Shown: positions 39,430 to 50,466 of the stretch, piece by piece
Numbering within the stretch: the stretch's first letter is position 1
Layout: every line of letters starts with the position of its first letter
Source: Lycorma delicatula
Lineage: Eukaryota > Arthropoda > Insecta > Hemiptera > Fulgoridae
Direction: 5' to 3'
DNA length: 64,000 bases
NCBI RefSeq assembly: GCF_047948215.1
Contig: NC_134467.1
Span: forward strand, 32,880,520-32,944,519
Made by a program: the position numbers and the translations under genes
Notes under the pieces: generated by a model
Database searches by the model: none
The model's input: the letters and a program-made list of their open reading frames with translations, nothing else
Told to the model about the DNA's origin: nothing

Positions 39430-40101
39430 TTTTTTTTTTGTCTTCAGTCATTTGACTGGTTTGATGCAACTCTCCAAGATTCCCTACCTAGTGCTAGTCG
39501 TTTCGTTTAGTATACCCTGTACATCCTACATCCCTAACAATTTGTTTTACATATTACAAACGTGGCCTGCCTACACATTTTTTCCTTCTACATGTCCTTC
39601 CAATATTAAAGCGACTATTCCAGGATGCCTTAGTATGTGGCCTATAAGTCTGTCTCTTCTTTTAACTATATTTTTCCAAATGCTTCTTTCTTCATCTATT
39701 TGTCGCAATACCTCTTCATTTGTCACTTTATCCACCCATCTGATTTTTAACATTCTCCTATAGCACCACATTTCAAAAGCTTCTAATCTTTTCTTCTCAG
39801 ATACTCCGATCGTCCAAGTTTCACTTCCATATAAAGCGACACTCCAAACATATACTTTCAAAAATCTTTTCCTGACATTTAAATTAATTTTTGATGTAAA
39901 CAAATTATATTTCTTACTGAAGGCTCGTTTAGCTTGTGATATTCGGCATTTTATATCGCTCCTGCTTCGTCCATCTTTAGTAATTCTACTTCCCAAATAA
40001 CAAAATTTTTCTACCTCCATAAACTTTTCTCCTCCTATTTTCACATTCAGTGGTCCATCTTTGTTTCTTCTACTACATTTCATTACTTTTGTTTTGTTCT
40101 A
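39430..40101 (-). pseudogene. LINE fragment 5: C-terminal coding region and tail
   Basis: The longest open piece of the family (170 codons, 40083-39571). It starts in KCSRRNKDGPLNVKIGGEK, runs through CYLGSRITKDG, VWSVALYGSETWTIG, YRRMLKIRWVDKVTNEEV and DRLIGHILRHPG, then meets a TAG after EGKNV. The rest of the C-terminus follows down to 39430, where the T run is the complement of the A tail. This post-palm domain is usual in the insect LINEs called endonuclease-reverse transcriptase; its biochemical role is not known to me. The 5' truncation removes the RT palm. Confidence 0.9.
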
Positions 40102-41047
40102 ATTAATTAACTAAAATGAACTACCAAGAAAAATAAAAATATTTTATTGAATAATTCAGTAAAAAATTATTATCAGTGAGTTTTATATTAACATTCTAGA
40201 TAAAATATATTTCCTGTTACGCTTGCGTTATTATATTTTTGAATTAAACATAACAAGTATTTTATGTTAATGTTACCCTATATATGTCACTTACACGATA
40301 ATAAATTTAAAAGTGAATCAGTTAAAAATATATTGCAAATCAATAATACAAACATATATATGTTTTGAGAGAGAGAAAGAGAGAGATTTAAATTACGTAA
40401 TAAATATGACAAAAATATAAAATAAAAATATCAAACTAAAAATAAACATAAAAAAGAAGCCCAACGTAAAAGAAAAGACATACAACGCATGGCTTATTTT
40501 TTTTTTGCGACAAGACCAATCTCCCTTTATATAGAAGGAACAAGTAGATGAAAAGCATCTTGCAAGCTCACTTCCGGTAATCCGAGATATACACTGACCC
40601 ATCCTTTTTTTATCGATGTTGTCTTTATACGAAAACCCTTCCGGTCCTGATGTTAGTGTTAAAGCTATTGATCCGTAAAAACTGATGGTCTAGAAAAAAA
40701 AAATTTGTTTTAACTCTGCTTCCACAGGGGGAGTGATAATGTTAACCGTTATGTTTGTTTGTTCCCTTCTGTAGCTTCACTGATGCAACCTATTACTGCC
40801 AACGTTTGGATAGTAACAGGTCGTCGATCTAGAAGTAACTAGAATATCTTATAAATCATCTTATATAAATAGGAACGCTACCGTAGGGTACTATTTACAA
40901 ATTTTAATGATTTTATTCCATATAAAGATTAATTTATTTCGAAAAACTGATCCTTTTACTAGATATAGCCTTAACGAAATATTTTCACATTAAAGAAATA
41001 TATCGCTCGCCTGGTCGCGCTGCATGTTGCCGGTGTGTGTTCCATAT
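40102..41047. other. AT-rich region with no supported gene
   Basis: Contains gagagagaaagagagaga near 40366-40385 and a short more GC-rich patch at 40500-40680. The frame at 40393-40602 has no recognisable domain. Nothing else is assigned. Confidence 0.5.
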
Positions 41048-41164
41048 ATAAATATTTAAAAGTGAATGTTTGTTTGTCCCTATACTAGGGACAAACAATT
41101 GTATGCGTTCCTATACCATTCAATCAATTGCGATGAAACTTTCGTGTCTCTGAATTAGTTTGGA

Positions 41165-41440
41165 CCCGCTAGGTGGCGCTGGGGTTCCCAGATATCGTGA
41201 AAAAATTGTATTTATGGTCCGATTTGGCTCATATTCAGAATATGTGTTACTTACATGGAAAGAAACATCTGTTCAATAATTGGAACCGATGGATTATGCT
41301 GGGATCGAGATATTTGGAAAAATTGCATTTGTGGACCGAATTGGGTCATATTCAGAATATATATTAGTTACCTGAAAAGGAAAATTTTTGCAAAAAGTAT
41401 ACCCGCTTGGTGGCGCCGGTGTCGAGATATTTACGAAACA
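41165..41440 (+). repeat. Three diverged tandem copies of a ~117-bp repeat
   Basis: Copies begin near 41165, 41284 and 41401. Each opens with an accgct/accgat block rich in ggtggcgc-like bases and then gagatat. The first two continue with gattt/gaatt, ggctcatattcagaatat (ggtcatattcagaatat in copy 2) and a gttac block. The third is cut short by a CT-rich run at 41456. Confidence 0.7.
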
Positions 41441-41455
41441 AACAAATATACAGAC

Positions 41456-41492
41456 TTTCTTCTCTCTCACACACACTCTCTCTCTCTGTCTC

Positions 41493-41523
<31 letters not shown>
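41456..41523. repeat. CT/CA then TA microsatellite
   Basis: ctctctcacacacactctct followed by gtctc and a TA run; it ends at the TA that borders the next element. Confidence 0.9.
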
Positions 41524-41528
<5 letters not shown>

Positions 41529-42568
41529 GTGATTCAGAAGGATAAGGTAATACTTTGACAACTCATTCTAGAGGCTAAAAATAACAAAAAAATTCATATA
41601 AACATAAGTCCGAAAACGCTTCGTTAGCGAGTTATACAGAGTGAATGATTTCGCCCGAATTTCAGTTCCTCCGGGTAAATTAAGGCTTTCTAAAGTACTG
41701 GGAAGATCAATTACGGGGCAAATTCAATTGTTTTTTATGGTTTTTGAGCTGGGAAATATGAAAAAAAATAGATCTCAGAACTGTATCTCTCTTAGTTTCT
41801 AAGATATCCCATGTAAAACGCCAAAAATATGGTAAAAAAACACATTTTTTTTTACGTTTGACGTACAATATCTCCAAAAATATTTGTTTCATCAAAATTT
41901 AAGTTATTTACTAAAATATTAAACATTTTATTGTGAACAAAATAGCATTTTTTTTTTTTAAATCGGTTAACACTTATGAGAGAAAATTTATGTTGTAATT
42001 TTGTGTCATAATCATTAAATCTATTGCAAGAAAATTATTAGTTAATTTTATTCTAATTTACACGATACTAGAATCAACAATAAATAAAAACAACTAATAT
42101 TTAATCGAATTGAACGTAAAGTGTAGGAAATGAAAATAGACTCATAATTACAACTTCAATTTTCTGCCACAATTCGACTTTTTATAACCGATTTTCCAAA
42201 ATAAAATGTCATTTTGTTCAAAATAAAAGAATTAATATTTTTTAGTGAATAACATAAATTTTGAAAAAAAAAATTATTTATGGCGATATAACGGATTGAA
42301 AAATAAACATGGCCGTTTGTAATTTTCGCAGGTATTTAAGTCTTGATTTTTTGCTAATTTTAAATCTTTATTACAAAGACGCTTACCAAATATTAATGTG
42401 ATTCGTATATCCGAACTTGAGATGTAAATTATTATATAAAATTAACAGAATAGTAGACAGGTGGAGAAGGAAGGAGAAATTGCCACATTTCCTAAGGATA
42501 TTTTTTGCTTAGTTTTACAAGTAGAATCCGAAATTGTATAGCTAGTCCACCCATTTTAGAAACACTCT
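41524..42568. mobile_element. Chimeric MITE: left part as the array MITE, right part as the array foldback
   Basis: The termini are inverted (acagagtgattc at the left, gaaacactctgt at the right) with TA outside the left end. Positions 41524-41865 match the left part of the 2473-3105 MITE. From about 41868 (atatctccaaaaatattt) to the right end it matches the foldback element from about 4000 to 4690. Its inner part is itself an imperfect inverted repeat. No transposase is present. In the array the two source elements lie ~0.85 kb apart and are separated by the mariner derivative. Confidence 0.75.
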
Positions 42569-42734
42569 GTAGATAACATACAGATTCGGTTAAGTATTTC
42601 ATAGCAAAACACATCAAGTTTTGATTCATGTAGTCCATTAGTACCGAATTAGCTCACCAACGCTGTCATCAGTGTTGTTAAAAATTGATACATTTACTGT
42701 TGCGGAACTTATTCGATGCGTGCTTTACTTTTAT
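42569..42734. other. Short spacer upstream of a transposase relic
   Basis: No feature recognised; possibly includes the decayed left end of the transposon whose gene follows. Confidence 0.4.
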
Positions 42735-43990
42735 TATATATAATCAATAAATCAATATAGTTTTCAAAGCGAATACGGTAAGGCGCACCCTAGTAGGCGT
42801 ACAAATTACATTTGGCACTAAACCTTCTTTGAAACAGGTTTTTCTGTGAAACATACAAAATCACTCATGCGTCCCTTAAGCTGCTGCGAAATAATTCAGT
42901 GGAAGCTGTGTAGGTAGACCGAAGAAATAAACTCGACTTGCGTCACGTAAACCGGTATTCCAAAAACGATTGTTAAGCGTGTATTACGTAAACGACTGCA
43001 CTTTTCATGTTTAGCCTCCGGTAACTACCGTTTAGATAATTCTTCAGAGGATGAATGAGGATGATATGTATGAGTGTAGTCTTGTACATTCTCAGTTCGA
43101 CCATTCCTGAGACGTGTGGTTAATTGAAACCCAACCATCAAAGAACACCGGTATCCACGATCTAGTATTCAAATCCGTGTAAAAATATCTGGTTTTATTA
43201 GGACTTGAACGCTGTAACTCTCGACTTCCAAGTCAGCTGATTTGGGAAAACGAGTTAACCACTAGACCAACCCGGTGGGTAAACGACTGCATTTGAAGCC
43301 ATACAAACTAACCGTGGTTTCCAAAACATTACAAATAATGACGAAGTTGTATACAACGATACATTTTTAGATAATATCATTTTTTAGTGATTACTCAACG
43401 TTTTAAATCAGCGGCAAGGTGAACACCCGTAACAGTCGAATATGTGGTAGTGAAAACCCTCATTACCTATGTGTCATGAATGTATGGCAACACATTTGTT
43501 ATAACTCAAAGGTCAATTTTTTTGTTGCCTTAAGCAAACAAATACTTTACTGTCCGTTCTTCTTCCAGAAAACAACCATAAATGGTATCATTTTATCTGG
43601 ATATACTTCAAAATTTTCTAATTCCTTAGTTAGACAATGATTAACAAGATGGAATCCATTACTATCAGCAAGATGGAACACCGTCTCACTACCGTTGAGA
43701 AGTTTGAGATTTTGTTAGTATTCGCTTCCCAGGTCAGGGAGGTTGGTCGTCAAGGTCACATTTCATGGCCTCCTTGCTCTCCCTATTTGACCAGGTAAGA
43801 TTCTTTCTTGTGGTATTTAATTAAAGATTGAGTCTTTTACCTGATAATCTTGTTAAGCTAAGACGTCGAATTAATCCTGAATCTGCAGTACTAACGCCCG
43901 TTTTGCTGGGTACAGTTTGGAATAAAATCGACATCAGCTGGGATGTATATCGCATTACAAATGGAATCCATATCGAAGCAAAGTGAATGT
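42735..43990 (+). pseudogene. Tc1/mariner-superfamily transposase gene, decayed and split by a SINE
   Basis: N-terminal part: YSFQSEYGKAHPSRRTNYIW then TFFETGFS, as in the first helix-turn-helix region. CVGRPKK near 42915, IVKRVLRKRL at 42970-43000, and after the SINE HFKPYKLTVVS. First catalytic region: FLDNIIF and SDYSTF..SGKVNTRNSRIC GSENPH (SDE expected where SDY now stands). Then LYCPFFFQKTTINGIIL, a decayed QQDG region near 43650, ISWPPCSPYL where SPDL is usual, and a tail with VYRITNGIHIE. Stops and frameshifts are many. It belongs to a different subfamily from the array remnant and the 53450 gene. Confidence 0.85.
43001..43278 (-). mobile_element. SINE-1 copy c, inserted in the transposase pseudogene
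   Basis: Minus-orientation SINE: the tail side at 43001 (cttttcatgtttagcctcc) and the tRNA-like head near 43278 (accactagaccaacccgg). It is flanked by a perfect 13-base duplication, gtaaacgactgca, at 42988-43000 and 43279-43291. Removing it joins RKRL to HFKPYKL in the transposase frame, which confirms the borders. Confidence 0.93.
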
Positions 43991-44256
43991 TGGGTGACAA
44001 ACTTGATGTTTTTTTCTATGAAATGAGACCTCAACCGAATCTATAAGATATCTCAATAAATTTTTACACGCTTCTAAATTTTGTAGTCCTTTTTTGATAT
44101 TTGCGTGATTCTCTGTAGTCCTGCTCAGAGGAAAAACACATTTATCACTATTAATGTTGATTGAATATATTATACCATTAATAAAGAATATATGTATCAT
44201 CTTGGATAAGTGAAATATGTTCATTTCAAAAAAAAAAAGAAGAAATAGCGCAAATA

Positions 44257-44287
<31 letters not shown>

Positions 44288-44624
44288 GTTATGATCTAAA
44301 AAAAAAAAGAAATTAATAACTGAAATAAGTAGATGAAAAGATATTATATTATAAAAAAGCTAGGAAAACAGTCTGGAATTTTTCAAATTCCACACAGAAG
44401 AAAAACCTATAAAAAATGTTATTTTCATTAAATAAGACTTTAATGTTTAAAAAATTTATTAAATTATTTTGTTTTTCTTCATTTTTTTATTATGAATATT
44501 ACGGGAAAGAATTTCTATGAAATAATTTTTTGAATAATACTACAACACTGTAATACATTTCTTTATTTACAACTAAGTATTGAAATAATTGAATTTCCTT
44601 TCAATTTATAACAAACAAAGTGAT
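43991..44624. other. AT-rich region with an ATT microsatellite
   Basis: No gene. Positions 44262-44286 are an ATT run. The frame 43955-44224 on the minus strand overlaps the transposase tail and looks incidental. Confidence 0.5.
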
Positions 44625-44735
44625 AACGTCTCAGCCTTTCATCCGGAGGTCCCGGGTTCGAATCCCGGTCAGGCATGGCATTTTTACACACGCTACAAAT
44701 CATTCATCTCATCCTCTGAACGATAGATCCGAAGG
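44625..44735 (+). mobile_element. SINE-2 (tRNA-derived) fragment
   Basis: tRNA-like 3' half with a good B box (gggttcgaatcccgg) followed by caggcatggcatttttacac and a body ending in atcctctgaacgatag and an A-rich tail. The A-box half is not clear. Opposite in orientation to the copy at 39236-39332. Confidence 0.65.
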
Positions 44736-45188
44736 TTAAAAAAAAACTAATTTATAACAAACAGATTACAATAAATTACTTGAAATATATATAAACTAGC
44801 TTACCCCGTCACGACTTCGCCCGTGCAATATAAATGTATCTTCACTCGCAATGCTTTTTTAATAGCAAACTTACTTTTTTATAAATAAAAAAATATTTAA
44901 TCAACAATATTATATTTAGATTTTCATTAAATCCTGATAAAACGGTAAATAAATATTTTTTAGGAATATACTACAATAAACAATGTTGCCCAAAACTTAA
45001 ATAAAGGAAAACCAAAAAAAGGAAGATAAAATATTTGTTAGATCGATCCATTTTATGAATGAATTTAAATAGTTCAATATAAAAGTTCGATAAACAAAAA
45101 AAATATATTACAATCCCAAATGTAGCATTCACATCACGGGGCTTCGCCCGTGCTCTATGGTTACTTGCGTTTCCCATCACGATCAGAG
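44736..45188. other. AT-rich region with two cttcgcccgtgc motifs
   Basis: cgacttcgcccgtgc lies near 44812 and ggcttcgcccgtgc near 45140, the latter followed by ggttacttgcgtttccca exactly as in the array (617-663). The two may be pieces of one dispersed element. No gene. Confidence 0.55.
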
Positions 45189-45312
45189 GGTCATGGATCG
45201 CTTCGCTCTCCTTTCTCGTTTCCCTTTTCTTCTCCCGTTTTCTTTCCCTTACTTCCCTTTCCCCTTCGTCCCTTTTTCAATTTTTCCCTTTCTCCCTTCT
45301 TCACCGCGCGTA
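45189..45312. repeat. Polypyrimidine tract
   Basis: About 120 bases of C and T with few purines (ctcctttctcgtttccc and similar). The two overlapping short frames here are composition artefacts. Confidence 0.85.
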
Positions 45313-45864
45313 AATCGGTCTACCAGTTTTTTAGTCAATAGCGGACACACATATCGGAAACATTGCAATGGAATCGTAAATATTTAGTATACCGTATGTT
45401 GCTGTTACGTCCAACAGATAGCGCTGTTAACACGAAATTTAGTTTTTTTATAGATTTGAATCCATTAAAAGCAAAATTTCCATTTAATTTCCATTAAAAG
45501 CAAAATTCAAAATATATAATAAAAATAAAATATATAAAATATATATATAATAAAAATATATATATAAACATCACTTATTTGATTCATTTGATGCTATTCC
45601 CAATCTTTTACTATTTTATGCTAACATATAAGCACCTACATCTTCCGAAAACATCTCTTCACTTCTATTTAAAGATAAATAGAAGAGGTTTCACTTCTAT
45701 TTAAAGAGGTATTAAGAAATACCACTTCACTAAGTATTATATAAACCGACATTCTTTTAACCGACCTTCTGTTATTGATATTCCATATAAAATACGAAGA
45801 ATGTAAAAACCTTAAAGATATGTTCAATTGGTAAAAATAAAAAATAAATTTAAATATACATATT
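45313..45864. other. AT-rich region with a short hairpin
   Basis: An inverted pair cttctattta / taaatagaag lies at 45661-45684, and the first arm is repeated directly at 45692-45701. There is also a TA-rich patch near 45540-45570. No gene. Confidence 0.5.
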
Positions 45865-46180
45865 TTCGAAAACGCATTGTTAGCAAGTGTCAGCTGACAA
45901 TTGATTTCGCCCTGATCGCTGCGCCTTTGGTAAATTTAAACCAGACTGTAATTCTTAGGACCCAAATAAAGAGGTAATTTTTGTTTTTTTATATGAATTC
46001 TAATCGGAAAAATTACTGTAAATAAAAAATTGATTTTTTTACAGACCTTTCGATGAAAATTACGTTATTATTTTCGGTCGGTTGGTAGGTGTTAAGATGG
46101 GAATTTAATTTTCTTTACGTTTTAAGGTATGAAAAGTACAAAAATATATTCACAAAAAACGTAATCTCCTTATTTATGTT
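45865..46180. repeat. Strongly diverged relative of the MITE left end
   Basis: cgaaaacgcattgttagcaa, then gatttcgccctgatc and ggtaaattta, follow the same order as cgaaaacgcttcgttagcga, gatttcgcccgaattt and gggtaaatta at 41615-41690. The matching right end was not found. Confidence 0.45.
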
Positions 46181-46292
46181 ACCGCTACAGACCGATGTCT
46201 AGGAAAATATTGATATTTTCCGTTGAATGTCGAGATACACAAAATATATCGCTGAAAGACGGAAATATTTCCTTATTTGAACCTTCGCCGTA

Positions 46293-47322
46293 TTTTTTTT
46301 TTTATATTCAGTCATCTGACTGGTTTGATGCAGCTCTCCAAGATTCCCTATCTAGTGCATGTCATTTCATTTCGGTATATCCCCTACATCCTACATCCCT
46401 AACAATATTTGTTTTACATATTCCAAACGTTACCTGCCTGCACAATTTTTCCCTTCTACACGACCCTCAAATATTAAAGCGACTATTCCAGGTTGCCTTT
46501 ATATACAGCCTAAAACTCTGCCTCTTCTTTTAACTATATTTTCCAAATGCTTCCTTCTTTATCGACTTGTAGCTACACCTCTTCATTTGTCACTTTATCC
46601 ACCCATCTGATTTTTAACATTCTCCTATAGCACCGCATTTCAAAAGCTTCTAATCTTTTCTTCTCAGGTACTCCGATCGTCCAAATTTCACTTCCATATA
46701 AAGCTACGCTCCAAACGTATACTTCAAAAAATGTTTTCCAGACGTTTAAGTTAATTTTTGATGTAAACAAATTATATTTCTTACTGAAGGCTCGTTTCGC
46801 TTGTGCTATTCGGCATTTTATATCGCTCCTGCTTTGTCCATCTTTAGTAGTTCTACTTCCCAAATAACAAAATTCTTCTACCTCCGTAATCTTTTCTCCT
46901 CCTATTTTCACATTCAGTGGTCCATCTTTGTTATTTCTACTACATTTCATTACTTTTGTTTTGTTCTTGTTTATTTTCATGCGATAGTTCTTGCGTAGGA
47001 CTTCATCTATGGCGTTCATTGTTTCTTCTAAATCCTTTTTACTCTCGGCTAGAATTACTATATCATCAGCAAATCGTAGCATCTAAATCTTTTTACCTTG
47101 TAGTGTTCCAGTTCTAAATTGTTCTTTTAAATCATTAACTGCTAGTTCCATGTAAAGATTAAAAAGTAACGAGGACAGGGAACATCCTTGTCGGATTCCC
47201 TTTCTTATTACGGCTTCTTTTTTATTTTTTTCAATTATTACTTTTGCTGTTTGGTTCCTGTAAATGTTAGCAATCGTTCTTATATCTCTGTGTTTGACCC
47301 CTAATGTTTTTTAAATGCTGAA
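46293..47322 (-). pseudogene. LINE fragment 6: RT core to 3' end, longest copy
   Basis: Minus strand from 47322: a GIRQG-type block intact near 47190, MLRFADDIVILAESKKDL (motif C, FADD), a long thumb region MKINKNKTKVMKCSRNNKDG, CYLGSRTTKDGQSRSDI, VYVWSVALYGSEIWTIG and DKVTNEEV, ending in a frameshifted C-terminus and the complement of an A tail at 46293-46303. It is 5'-truncated inside the RT domain and followed by a TA run. The open part is 47082-46573 (169 codons). The plus-strand frames in this interval are shadows. Confidence 0.9.
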
Positions 47323-47349
47323 AATATATATATATATATATATATATTC
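47323..47349. repeat. TA microsatellite
   Basis: Perfect TA run at the 5' border of LINE fragment 6. Confidence 0.9.
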
Positions 47350-47478
47350 ACCGGTACGGTATATAGGTCGACAAATAAGATATCAAGGTGATCGAAATAA
47401 ATAGTAATTAAAAAAAAAAAAATCATGGAATACTAATCTCTAAGGTAAATATATTATGAGAAATTCTTGTAAAAAAAT

Positions 47479-48290
47479 CTGTTGTGTGACACCATATGAC
47501 TTCCTTGTGCTTATGCTAAATTATATAAAGACATCTTTTTTTAAAATGAAAAGTACATAAAATTTATTAGGATTCTAAATTATAATTTTCAAATAATATT
47601 AAATAATCAGATGTTTCACCAAATAACATTTGGAACCATACATATGACTTCCATGTACGCTTATTAAATTACATAATTTAAAAAAAAATAAAAGTATATA
47701 TAATTTTATTTTACCAATAACTTCTGATATTTATTATATTATTTATTGGAATTTTTTTTTTCAATCACAAGTTAATAATTATTAATTAATCAATATATAT
47801 AAATTAAAAAATAAAATAAAATAAAATCAGATTCGAACCGATGTTCCTTTCCTTTGTAAGATCCAAATATTTCATTTATTTTATTTTTTATAACTGTGTA
47901 ACCAATGAAAATAAGTAGTACCACTGACGATATATCACTGAAAAATTCTCAATGAGGAAAAAATTCCGAAATCCAAATGTTTTTGGATTTCGGCTTTTTT
48001 TGGACACTTTTGGCCCAGTTGATTGCAATCAAAAGGGGAGGTGCATAACTAGATGTTACAACAGTCCTAAATCCAAAATTTCAACATTCTACAGCTAATC
48101 GATTTTGAGTTATACAAGTTACATACATACGTACGTACAGGCGTCACGCCTAAACTGGTCAAAATGGATTCAGGGAGGGTGAAAAATGGGTATTTCCGTT
48201 GAAATATAAAAACCGAAATTTTTCGCGATCACAATACTTTCTTTACTTCATACAAGGAAGTAAATAAAGGAAGTTTAAATTTAAATTAAA
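47479..48290 (+). repeat. Dispersed repeat DR1, longest copy
   Basis: Shares long blocks, in order, with 61630-62230 and shorter ones with 36546-36640, 53076-53140 and 54776-54970. It contains attcgaaccgatgttcc followed by tttgtaagatccaaat; its complement is tRNA-like with a B box (ggttcgaat). A 10-base pair acttccttgt (47499-47508) and acaaggaagt (48252-48261) forms inverted ends. The 3' part reads tttcgcgatcacaatac. No reading frame is conserved. The class is undecided. Confidence 0.65.
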
Positions 48291-48890
48291 CGTAACCTAC
48301 TCTCAATAACTTCGTCTAATTAATTTTAAATATAAAATTTATATATGTTATTCTCCAAATTTGAAGGCGATTTTAAGCAAATGCACCGCATTAATAAAAA
48401 AATTTAATAAAATTTTCACTACTATAAATTGAAAATGTCAATCAAGATAGACAGAATATGTTAACTGCAGGGATGAATGATAAGGAAACAAATCAATTAT
48501 CGATCACATGGTTTGCACTTTTTTCAACTTTTTTTATGAAAATAGTTTTATTCAACTTCATAATCATTGCATGTAGAATGCGATGAATTTGATTAATCGC
48601 GTCCAATGTTGAAGAAAAACAAAAATATAATTTCTATATTAAACGTTTATTAGACGAGGTTAACGAGCGAAGCGTGTGTAGAGCGTTGTGCTTAAATTTA
48701 AACTTACCTTTATTTAACTTATAGATTAGTATATTGGGTGATTTTTTTTGTTGTAATTTCTAGTTATCGTTTACCCTCATCACAGCTTACCTGTGCTTGT
48801 CAACATGTACCGGCAAAGGTCCGAATAAGCAAATATTTAGGTTTTTAAAAACGACGAATTTGGTGTGTGTCGACATTCACCGGAGAATAC
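48291..48890. other. AT-rich region with no supported gene
   Basis: Nothing recognised apart from gaggttaacgagcgaagcg near 48655, which resembles the gcgaagc words common at ends of insect repeats. Confidence 0.45.
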
Positions 48891-48894
48891 TGAC

Positions 48895-48895
<1 letters not shown>

Positions 48896-48945
<50 letters not shown>
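48896..48945. repeat. TA then GA microsatellite
   Basis: A TA run of about 38 bases ending in gagagagag. Confidence 0.95.
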
Positions 48946-48946
<1 letters not shown>

Positions 48947-49288
48947 GTCTATGGATAATATTTTGTGGGTCAAAAATCTCCAAAACTACTATACCAATTT
49001 TATTGAAATTTATATATGCTATAGTAGTGTATCTGTAGTTATGCATGTAAAAATTTGATGAAGATTGGTTGAATAGTTCATTAGTTACTCAGAATTTAAG
49101 ATCGATAAATTTTTAACGGGGTAATTTCCAAGCATGGTTCGTTATGATATAAGTTAAAACATGAAAACAAAATAAAATAAAAAAATTGGCTTTCAAGAGG
49201 GTTTTTTATAAAGAACTTTTTATCATTTTATTTTAATTTAACAACAATATTCATTATCAGTTTTCAAGTTACTTTTGATTGTTCCAGA
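48946..49288. other. Unassigned sequence
   Basis: No gene. The words ccaaaactactataccaa and ttgaatagttcattagttac look like repeat DNA, but there is no second copy in this window. Confidence 0.4.
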
Positions 49289-49298
49289 GAAATACTAC

Positions 49299-49603
49299 AT
49301 TACCCATCGGATTGATCCAGTGGTGAACGCGTCTTCCCAAATCAGCTGATTTGGAAGTCGAGAGTTCCAGCGTTCATGCCCTAGAAAAGTCATTTATTTT
49401 TGCACGGATTGTAATACTAGATCGTGGATACCAGTATTCTTTAGTGGTTAGGTTTTTCAATAAACCACACATATCAGGAATGGTAAACTGAGACTGTACA
49501 AGACTACACTTCATTTAAACACATACATATCATCCTCATTCATCCTCGAAGTAATACTTGAACGGTAATTCCCGGAGGCTAAACAGAAAAAAGAAAGAAT
49601 AGG
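49299..49603 (+). mobile_element. SINE-1 copy d, full length
   Basis: tRNA-derived head: an A-box-like stretch tgatccagtggtgaacgcg (other copies give tggtctagtgg on the coding strand), then cagctgatttggaagtcgag and a B-box-like gcgttcatgccc. The body has actagatcgtggatacc and gactacacttcattt, and the tail is cggaggctaaacagaaaaaa. A direct repeat gaaatactac at 49289-49298 and 49604-49613 is the likely target duplication. Confidence 0.88.
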
Positions 49604-49644
49604 GAAATACTACTACAGTTCCTCTTTTTAACTTTGAAGTAGCA

Positions 49645-49771
49645 TAACCACACATCTCAATAATAGTCGATCAGAGACTTTACATGACTACACTTCATTT
49701 ACATTCATACGTATCAACCTCTGAAGTAATACCTTTCGGTGATTCCGGAGGCTAAACAGAAAAGAAATAAA
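49645..49771 (+). mobile_element. SINE-1 fragment e (3' half)
   Basis: Matches the SINE-1 3' half from taaccacacatctca to cggaggctaaacagaaaag. It is 5'-truncated, in the same orientation as copy d and about 40 bp after it. Confidence 0.8.
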
Positions 49772-50466
49772 GTAAAGCATATAACAAAATACCCACTTTG
49801 AAATACTCTATACAATATAACTAAGTAGAGATCTGATATAAATAGTTATATATTAAAAACTCACACTATACTTTCTTTGTCAATCTAGTTGTAAAATATC
49901 TAGATTTAAATGCAGTTTTGAAATATAAGTAAATAGTTTTAAATCCTTTTTGTTTCATAAATTTATCTTGCTTTATAAAAATAAGAACCTTAAAGTTCAC
50001 TTAATTTTATTTAATTTTTTTTCTTCTTAACTCATAATAATGGTATCCGACAACGTTTGACCTATTTTACAAAATATCTCGATAATGGAATAACAGTTTT
50101 TTTTTTTTTTTACATTTCTGAATCTTTTTTAGATTATATTGTTGAAACATTTTCTGATATTCTCAAAAAGTTACATGAATATTATTTTTACAGTGAACAA
50201 TTTTCTAAATTGGAATTTGTACGACCTACTTGATGTAAATTTTGAGGGTTTTTTTATAATACAAAAAAAAAAAAATTGTTAGACTTTTAAAAGTAATACA
50301 TAAAAGTTTTTTTTTTTTTTTTTGATAAATTAGAAGATTAGAAAATCAGGTTAAGTATTAATTTTATTAATTTAAAAATACATATTCTTTATAAATACCA
50401 ATATTTATATCAAAATATATTTAGAACAGAATTCAAAGTTATCAAAATACCATATATGATAAGAAA
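49772..50466. other. AT-rich region with A and T homopolymers
   Basis: T runs near 50098-50112 and 50308-50323 and an A run near 50265-50276. No gene or repeat family recognised. Confidence 0.5.

Noticed and set aside
44640..44680. Possible tRNA gene
   Set aside because: It has a good B box and TpsiC-like stem but no matching acceptor or D-arm half, and a repeated SINE-like body follows.
45150..45387. Two frames of 63-76 residues, Phe/Pro/Ser-rich
   Set aside because: Produced by the polypyrimidine tract.
46195..47117. Plus-strand frames of 60-110 residues over LINE copies
   Set aside because: Antisense shadows of LINE fragment 6; similar shadows occur over fragments 4, 5 and 7.
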